Assembly (NCBI GenBank): GCA_003451635.1
Contig: DMAT01000082.1
Location: forward strand, 1,161-11,154
DNA: 9,994 bases
Direction of reading: 5' to 3'
Source of the DNA: Syntrophus sp. (in: bacteria)
GTDB taxonomy: Bacteria > Desulfobacterota > Syntrophia > Syntrophales > UBA8958
The translations under genes and the position numbers were made by a program. Position 1 is the stretch's first letter, and the number at the start of each line of letters is the position of its first letter. The notes under the pieces are model-generated. The model worked only from the letters and a program-made list of their open reading frames with translations, was not told where the DNA came from and made no database searches. Shown here piece after piece: positions 5,969 to 9,994 of the stretch.

Positions 5969-7301
5969 CAAGCTGCTTTGCTTCCTCGGCGGTGGCAATC
6001 TCGCCGTTGAGCTGGGCGTCTTCAATCGCGTTCAGGATCTCCCGGAACAGCGGGCCGGGCTGGAAACCAAGGGCCAGCAGATCGTGGCCCGTCAGCAGCC
6101 GGGGGGGATGGAGGTCCTCCGTCGTAAGTTCTTCGATCTTTCCCCGGCAGAATACGTCATTGTCGAGATGGCCGTGGCTCCCCAGACAATCGAGGCGGTG
6201 GAGGGCCAGATGGAGATCGAAGTCGGGCATTCTCAGGAACTTCTTCACCGTGTTGGACCGCATATCCTGGACGTGCATGAAGCGCATGTGGTTCTCGATG
6301 AGGGCCAGGACGACGTCAAGATCCGCCTTGGGAAACTTTAGACGCTTCATGATGGCGGCGGCGATCTCTGACCCTTTTTTCACATGGCCATAGAAATGAA
6401 CCCCCGTCTCGCTTTCCGTTCGCGTTATCGGTTTGCCCACATCATGGAGGATGACCGCCCAGGCTAACCGGGCATCGGCCTCCGTGTCATGCCGTCTTTC
6501 CTGGGGCAGTAGGGCGAGCATGCTTAGGGTGTGCTCCCAGACGTCCCCCTCGGGATGAAATTGGGGCGGCTGGCTAACCCCCTCCATGGCTGCGATTTCG
6601 GGAAGGACCCAGGACAGGAGCCCCGTGGCCTGCAAAATTTCCATAGCCTGACGGGGACCGGGGCCGGTAAGCATCCGGGTCAGTTCCTCACGGACCCGCT
6701 CGGCGCTGACCATGGCAATGTCTGCTGCATGCCCTTTGATCGCCTCAAGTGTTTCCTCGTCAATGATAAAACCAAGATTGGCGGTAAAACGCACCGCCCG
6801 GAGCATCCGCAGATGATCTTCGGCAAATCTCTCTTCCGGATTGCCGATGGTCCTGATCACCCGTCTTTCAATATCGGCAACACCGCCCACATAATCGACG
6901 ATTTCCCCCGTTTCGGGATCCATGAGGAGGCCGTTGACGGTAAAGTCCCGGCGGTAAACATCCTCTTTTGCCGTAGCAAAGTAAACCCGGGAGGGATGGC
7001 GGCCATCCTCGTATTCCGCCTCTTTCCGGTAGGTGGCGACTTCATAGAGCAGGTCGCCCTCACTGACGATGACCACGCCGAAACTTACCCCCACGGGATA
7101 GGTCCTGGGGAAGAGGGCCTGAACCACGTCCGGGCGGGCGGAGGTCACAATATCGTAGTCTTCAGGAGCCTCACCCCGGAGGAGATCCCGGACACAGCCG
7201 CCGACGAAAAACGCTTCAAAGCCGGCACTGCGCAGGGTACGCACAATACGTAGCGCCCCCTGGCCCATCACCGTTAAGCTGTCTGGTATATTTACCGCCA
7301 T
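5922..7301 (-). CDS. cca: tRNA nucleotidyltransferase (CCA-adding type) with HD domain
   Basis: 459 residues from the chosen start. It belongs to the class II nucleotidyltransferase family that builds or repairs the 3' CCA end of tRNA. Visible motifs (chosen numbering): GGCVRD at 34-39, the metal-binding DYD with D48 and D50, RRDFTVNGLL at 117-126, AEDHLRMLRAVRF at 160-172, and a C-terminal HD domain with H257 (in WEHT) and H286-D287 (in LHDVGKP), expected to be a metal-dependent phosphohydrolase. The arginine-rich motif that marks poly(A) polymerase I is not seen, so a CCA role is favoured; CC-adding-only or A-adding-only enzymes also exist and cannot be excluded. The ATG at 7301 is preferred because AAAGGT (7316-7311) lies 9 bases upstream. 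A longer frame reaches an ATG at 7340, but that lies inside the palindromic repeat. The C-terminus overlaps the lipoprotein gene tail to tail. Confidence 0.92.
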   Translation of the reverse strand: MAVNIPDSLTVMGQGALRIVRTLRSAGFEAFFVGGCVRDLLRGEAPEDYDIVTSARPDVVQALFPRTYPVGVSFGVVIVSEGDLLYEVATYRKEAEYEDGRHPSRVYFATAKEDVYRRDFTVNGLLMDPETGEIVDYVGGVADIERRVIRTIGNPEERFAEDHLRMLRAVRFTANLGFIIDEETLEAIKGHAADIAMVSAERVREELTRMLTGPGPRQAMEILQATGLLSWVLPEIAAMEGVSQPPQFHPEGDVWEHTLSMLALLPQERRHDTEADARLAWAVILHDVGKPITRTESETGVHFYGHVKKGSEIAAAIMKRLKFPKADLDVVLALIENHMRFMHVQDMRSNTVKKFLRMPDFDLHLALHRLDCLGSHGHLDNDVFCRGKIEELTTEDLHPPRLLTGHDLLALGFQPGPLFREILNAIEDAQLNGEIATAEEAKQLVISQFLSWSAADGHE

Positions 7302-7325
7302 CGCCCATCGACCTTTGATTATATG

Positions 7326-7400
7326 TGAAAATCCCCCCATCCCCCCTTTGCCAAAGGGGGGGCAACGAGGAAATCCCCCTTTAGTAAAGGGATATTTTCA
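7326..7400. repeat. palindromic intergenic repeat (MITE/REP-like)
   Basis: A nested set of inverted repeats: outer 7-bp ends TGAAAAT (7326-7332) and ATTTTCA (7394-7400); an inner CCCCCCTTTG (7341-7350) / CAAAGGGGGG (7352-7361) with one base between; and a second CCCTTTA (7377-7383) / TAAAGGG (7385-7391) with one base between. Read on the + strand it would encode NPPIPPLPKGG-type peptide, a string seen in many spurious database ORFs from repeat-rich genomes. That points to an interspersed non-coding repeat rather than a gene. It lies between the small membrane-protein gene and cca, inside a run of minus-strand genes. No transposase is present nearby. Confidence 0.75.
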
Positions 7401-7410
7401 TGCTTCGCTG

Positions 7411-7425
7411 TGCCCGCTTCGGGCA
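7411..7425. repeat. short hairpin TGCCCG-ctt-CGGGCA
   Basis: A perfect 6-bp stem with a 3-base loop, about 20-35 bases past the stop of the small membrane-protein gene (minus strand). No U-tract follows on either strand, so it is at best a weak or factor-assisted terminator or an mRNA-end stabiliser. It may instead be the edge of the adjacent palindromic repeat. Confidence 0.4.
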
Positions 7426-7443
7426 TGGTGGTTTGAGACGGTA

Positions 7444-7641
7444 TCAGTTGTCTTCGTAATCATCAGGCAATACATGGGGGTTCTCCTTTTTCGCCCGCCA
7501 GAACCGGTACCCGAAGAAGAGGAGAAACACCAGGGGCACCCCGCCCATAATGACATTTTCCACGGTCCAGGGAGGCCGGAAAAAGAAAATGGAAAAAAAG
7601 ACTACCGAAATAATGATGAACGTCCATACGCTCCTAATCAT
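7444..7641 (-). CDS. small two-helix membrane protein downstream of thiC
   Basis: 65 residues. Two hydrophobic segments, about 7-21 (TFIIISVVFFSIFFF) and 30-48 (VIMGGVPLVFLLFFGYRFW), are joined by a short RPPWTVEN loop. The tail after 48 is charged: basic first (RAKK), then acidic at the end (DDYEDN). A very good ribosome site, GGAGGT, lies 4 bases before the ATG, and the gene begins 12 bases after the thiC stop, which supports a real, co-transcribed gene. The function is not recognised. The basic residues after the second helix suggest both ends are cytoplasmic. The position after thiC may hint at a link to thiamine precursor uptake, or it may be a chance passenger. Confidence 0.72.
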   Translation of the reverse strand: MIRSVWTFIIISVVFFSIFFFRPPWTVENVIMGGVPLVFLLFFGYRFWRAKKENPHVLPDDYEDN

Positions 7642-7653
7642 TGCGACCTCCAG

Positions 7654-8934
7654 TTATGCATTTTTCATCTTGCCGAGTTTGATGGCGCACAAGTCGCCGC
7701 ACATGGTGCAGCCTTCTTCATCGGCGCTGGCGCTCTTTTCAAGAAGCGCCGCCGCCCGCTCCGGATCAATGGAGACATCCACCTGGCCCTGCCAGTTGAA
7801 TCCCTTCCGGTACGTCGCCATGAGGCGGTCCTTCTCCATCGCTCCCGGCAGTCCCTTGGCTAAATCGGCGATATGGGCCGCAATCTTGGAGGCAATGACC
7901 CCTTCCCGGACATCCGCAAGCGTCGGCAGGCGGAGGTGTTCCGCCGGGGTTACGTAACAGAGATAATCCGCCCCCGCCGCCCCGGCAATGGCGCCGCCGA
8001 TGGCGGAAGTGAGATGATCGTAACCAGGTGCGATGTCCGTCGGCAGCGGGCCGAGGACGTAGAAAGGCGCCCCTTCGCAGATTCTTTTCTGCAGCAGGAT
8101 GTTGCTTTCAATATCCTTGAGGGGGACATGCCCAGGCCCTTCGATCATCACCTGGACACCCCTCTCCTTCGCCCTTTTTGCCAGTTCCCCCAGGAGGATC
8201 AATTCCTGGAGCTGCCCCCGGTCCGTGGCGTCGGCAAGGCACCCCGGCCGCAGGCCGTCGCCCAGGCTCAGAACCATCTCGTATTTCCGGGCAATATCGA
8301 TGAGGCGGTCGTATTGTTCATAAAGGGGGTTTTCCTTGTCATTACAGGCCATCCAGTGGGCCGTAAAAGAACCTCCCCGACTGACGATTCCCAGCAGACG
8401 GCCCTGTGCCTCGACGGCGGCGACACTGCGCCGGGTCACCCCGCAGTGGACAGTGATGAAATCGACGCCGTCCTGGCCGTTTTCCTCGATCACCTGAAAC
8501 ATGTCGTCGGCGGTCATCTCCACAATGGACTTTCCCTGAGCAAGCAAGCGCACCGCCGCCTGATAAATGGGGACGGTGCCGATGATCAGGGGCGACGCCC
8601 CGACGATGGCCTGGCGGATAGCCCGGATGTCCCCCCCCGTGGAGAGGTCCATAATCGTGTCCGCCCCGGCGGCGACGCAGACCCGCACCTTTTCCAGTTC
8701 CGCCTCCACATCCGCCCGGTCTTTGGAAGTGCCGATGTTGGCGTTGATCTTGGTCCGCAGGCCCTTGCCGATGGCGAGGGGCGGGATATTGGCATGCCCG
8801 TTATTACGGATGACAACGATGGTTCCGTCGGCCACCCCGGCGCGGATAAATTCGGGATCGCGCCCCTCCTGCAACGCGCAGAGCTTCATTTCCTCGGTGA
8901 TAACGCCCTGTCGCGCCTTTTCTATTTGAGTCAT
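7654..8934 (-). CDS. thiC: phosphomethylpyrimidine synthase ThiC
   Basis: 426 residues, the short form of ThiC without the long N-terminal extension of the enterobacterial enzyme. It is a radical-SAM-type enzyme that rearranges aminoimidazole ribotide to hydroxymethylpyrimidine phosphate. Visible motifs: INANIGTS at 63-70, DLSTGGDI at 96-103, VHCGVT at 162-167, SRGGS at 185-189, LGDGLRPG at 224-231, EGPGHVP at 265-271, PLPTDIAPGYDH at 296-307, and cluster cysteines C409, C412 and C416 in CTMCGDLC at the C-terminus. ATG at 8934 is chosen because AAGGA lies 6 bases upstream; the ATG just before it (8937) has only 3 bases of spacing, and a longer open frame to 9033 would run into thiD. The gene begins 13 bases after the thiD stop. 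A ThiC-like benzimidazole synthase (BzaF) is the main alternative, but the neighbouring thiD and thiN favour thiamine. Confidence 0.94.
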   Translation of the reverse strand: MTQIEKARQGVITEEMKLCALQEGRDPEFIRAGVADGTIVVIRNNGHANIPPLAIGKGLRTKINANIGTSKDRADVEAELEKVRVCVAAGADTIMDLSTGGDIRAIRQAIVGASPLIIGTVPIYQAAVRLLAQGKSIVEMTADDMFQVIEENGQDGVDFITVHCGVTRRSVAAVEAQGRLLGIVSRGGSFTAHWMACNDKENPLYEQYDRLIDIARKYEMVLSLGDGLRPGCLADATDRGQLQELILLGELAKRAKERGVQVMIEGPGHVPLKDIESNILLQKRICEGAPFYVLGPLPTDIAPGYDHLTSAIGGAIAGAAGADYLCYVTPAEHLRLPTLADVREGVIASKIAAHIADLAKGLPGAMEKDRLMATYRKGFNWQGQVDVSIDPERAAALLEKSASADEEGCTMCGDLCAIKLGKMKNA

Positions 8935-8947
8935 CATATTTCCTTTA

Positions 8948-9754
8948 TTATTTATTGTTTTGTTCATAAATATACGCCAAATGATTAGTGGGACCGTGAC
9001 CGGCGCCAAGGCGCAGGGCATGGCGGATGGCAACGGCCATGTAAGCTTCCGCTTCGGCGACCGCCGCCTGCACCGTCATGCCTTTGGCAAGGCCCGTAGC
9101 AATGGCGGCGGAAAAGGTGCATCCCGTTCCGTGGGTGTCCTTCGTCGCGATCCGTTGAAAAGGGAATTCGAAAAAATCCCGTCCGTCATACAGGACATCC
9201 ACCGCGGCCCCAAGGAGATGCCCCCCTTTAACGATTACATTCGGGACGCCCAGATCATAGATGATTTTAGCCGCCGCCTTCATATCCGAAACGGAAGCGA
9301 TGATGACATCGGTGAGGATCTCGGCCTCGGGGATGTTCGGCGTTGCCACCATGGCCAGGGGCAGCAGTTCCTTGATCAGGACATTGCGTGCTCCGGGCGC
9401 CATGAGGGCCGCCCCTCCCTTGGCAACCATGACCGGGTCGACGACAAGCCTTTTTATGCCATATTGGCGGATCTTTTCGGCGACGATCTCCATGATCGCC
9501 GGGGAAGCGAGCATCCCCGTCTTGGCGGCATCAACGCCGATGTCCGTGGCGACGGCGTCAAACTGGGCAGCGATAAACGCCGTCGGTACCTCGTGGATGG
9601 CATGGACGCCAATGGTGTTCTGGGCCGTCAGGGCCGTGATCACGCTCATACCGAATCCGCCCAGGACGGTGATAGTCTTCAGATCCGCCTGGATTCCCGC
9701 ACCGCCGCCGGAATCGGAACCGGCAATGGTTAATACTCTCTTTATATTATTCAA
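8948..9754 (-). CDS. thiD: hydroxymethylpyrimidine/phosphomethylpyrimidine kinase ThiD
   Basis: 268 residues, the family's usual size. A ribokinase-fold kinase that phosphorylates hydroxymethylpyrimidine and then its monophosphate to the diphosphate used in thiamine phosphate synthesis. Key motifs: AGSDSGGGAGIQAD at 11-24 (substrate pocket), TAQNT at 43-47, KTGML at 78-82, VDPVMVAKGG at 105-114, TPNIPEAE at 138-145, and the anion-hole/ATP motif KDTHGTGC at 205-212 with catalytic C212. The start is TTG at 9754, with AAGGA 7 bases upstream and overlapping the stop codon of thiN. The spacing on both sides (10 bp to thiN, 13 bp to thiC) shows a tight operon. No separate ThiE domain is fused to it. 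Confidence 0.95.
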   Translation of the reverse strand: MNNIKRVLTIAGSDSGGGAGIQADLKTITVLGGFGMSVITALTAQNTIGVHAIHEVPTAFIAAQFDAVATDIGVDAAKTGMLASPAIMEIVAEKIRQYGIKRLVVDPVMVAKGGAALMAPGARNVLIKELLPLAMVATPNIPEAEILTDVIIASVSDMKAAAKIIYDLGVPNVIVKGGHLLGAAVDVLYDGRDFFEFPFQRIATKDTHGTGCTFSAAIATGLAKGMTVQAAVAEAEAYMAVAIRHALRLGAGHGPTNHLAYIYEQNNK

Positions 9755-9764
9755 AACTAATTCC

Positions 9765-9994
9765 TTATTTTGTACTCAAGTAGTGAATCACAAGTAAACA
9801 TCCTACATCGACCTTGATCCGCCCTGCCTCCGCCGTCAACCGGTTGCTGATCCCGCAGGGACGGGCCAGGGTCATGGTCGCATCTTCCAGGGGATATTCG
9901 AAGCCCTCCAGGGTAATACCACGGGCCTCCCCTCCCCAGGGAAAGATGGATACCGTCTGTCCCTTTTCCCCGTTGACCGTTGCCGCTCCCGCCA
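9765..9994 (-). CDS. thiN: thiamine diphosphokinase (thiamine pyrophosphokinase), C-terminal part
   Basis: Partial: 75 C-terminal codons are visible; the 5' end lies beyond the window. The readable part has the features of the thiamin-binding C-terminal domain: GQTVSIFPWG near the left end, then RGITLEGFEYPLEDATM, the signature GISNR, and a closing strand VDVGCLLVIHYL before TAA (9767-9765). The enzyme transfers a diphosphate from ATP to thiamine to give the cofactor. It is the first visible gene of the minus-strand thiamine cluster, 10 bases ahead of thiD, and its stop codon overlaps the thiD ribosome site. Any thiamine-diphosphate riboswitch would lie further upstream, outside this window; none is seen between the three genes. 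Confidence 0.85.
   Translation of the reverse strand, partial: AGAATVNGEKGQTVSIFPWGGEARGITLEGFEYPLEDATMTLARPCGISNRLTAEAGRIKVDVGCLLVIHYLSTK

Noticed and set aside
6531..7253. 240-codon open frame on the + strand
   Set aside because: Antisense shadow of cca, with no ribosome site and no recognisable motif.
7315..7863. + strand open frame beginning MIICENPPIPPLPKGG
   Set aside because: It starts inside the palindromic repeat and then runs antisense to the small membrane gene and thiC. The peptide is a known kind of repeat-derived spurious translation.
8935..8947. Possible thiamine-diphosphate riboswitch ahead of thiC
   Set aside because: Only 13 bases separate thiD and thiC, far too short for the riboswitch. 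Regulation, if any, must act upstream of thiN outside the window.
7873..8988. 371-codon open frame on the + strand
   Set aside because: It is antisense to thiC and gives an Arg/Asp/His/Gly-rich sequence with no domain pattern; thiC on the other strand is unambiguous.
8960..9733. 257-codon open frame on the + strand
   Set aside because: Antisense shadow of thiD; the thiD motifs are complete on the minus strand.

Overview
The window looks like chromosomal DNA from an anaerobic Desulfobacterota ('deltaproteobacterial') or related lineage. This is an inference from the gene mix: a short 426-residue ThiC, a TraB/PrgY-type membrane protein, an N-terminal zinc-ribbon rhomboid, a small DUF3568-like lipoprotein, toxin-antitoxin pairs, and a C-rich/G-rich palindromic repeat of the kind whose translation reads 'NPPIPPLPKGG'. 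No sequence search was possible, so the taxon is tentative. I saw no rRNA, tRNA or CRISPR array.

Left part (1-1148, + strand): a small zinc-ribbon protein, then an A+T-rich VapBC-type toxin-antitoxin operon. Its promoter and Shine-Dalgarno sequence lie in or beside a perfect 37-bp palindrome. Convergent to it is a 23S rRNA (uracil-C5)-methyltransferase of the RlmD/RumA type (minus strand, GTG start).

Middle (2567-5968): a 122-bp divergent intergenic region separates rlmD from a + strand pair of membrane proteins, a TraB/PrgY-family protein and a rhomboid protease with a zinc ribbon, only 1 bp apart. Next comes a near-consensus sigma70-type promoter driving a second toxin-antitoxin-like pair, a small charged protein overlapping a TumE/DUF6516-type protein by ATGA. 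After that is a small lipoprotein whose 3' end overlaps the next, convergent gene.

Right part (9994-5922, minus strand, read right to left): the end of a thiamine diphosphokinase (thiN), thiD, thiC and a small two-helix membrane protein are closely spaced and look like one thiamine operon. ThiC makes hydroxymethylpyrimidine phosphate, ThiD phosphorylates it again, and ThiN makes thiamine diphosphate from thiamine. A palindromic repeat island of about 75 bp follows, then a CCA-adding-type tRNA nucleotidyltransferase with an HD domain.

The points most worth following up are the palindrome that would hide the antitoxin ribosome site in read-through RNA, the DUF6516 pair with its unrecognised partner, the TraB-rhomboid pair, and the palindromic repeat in front of cca. 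I did not find a clearly new multi-gene system; most of the window is housekeeping genes with two small toxin-antitoxin-like insertions.
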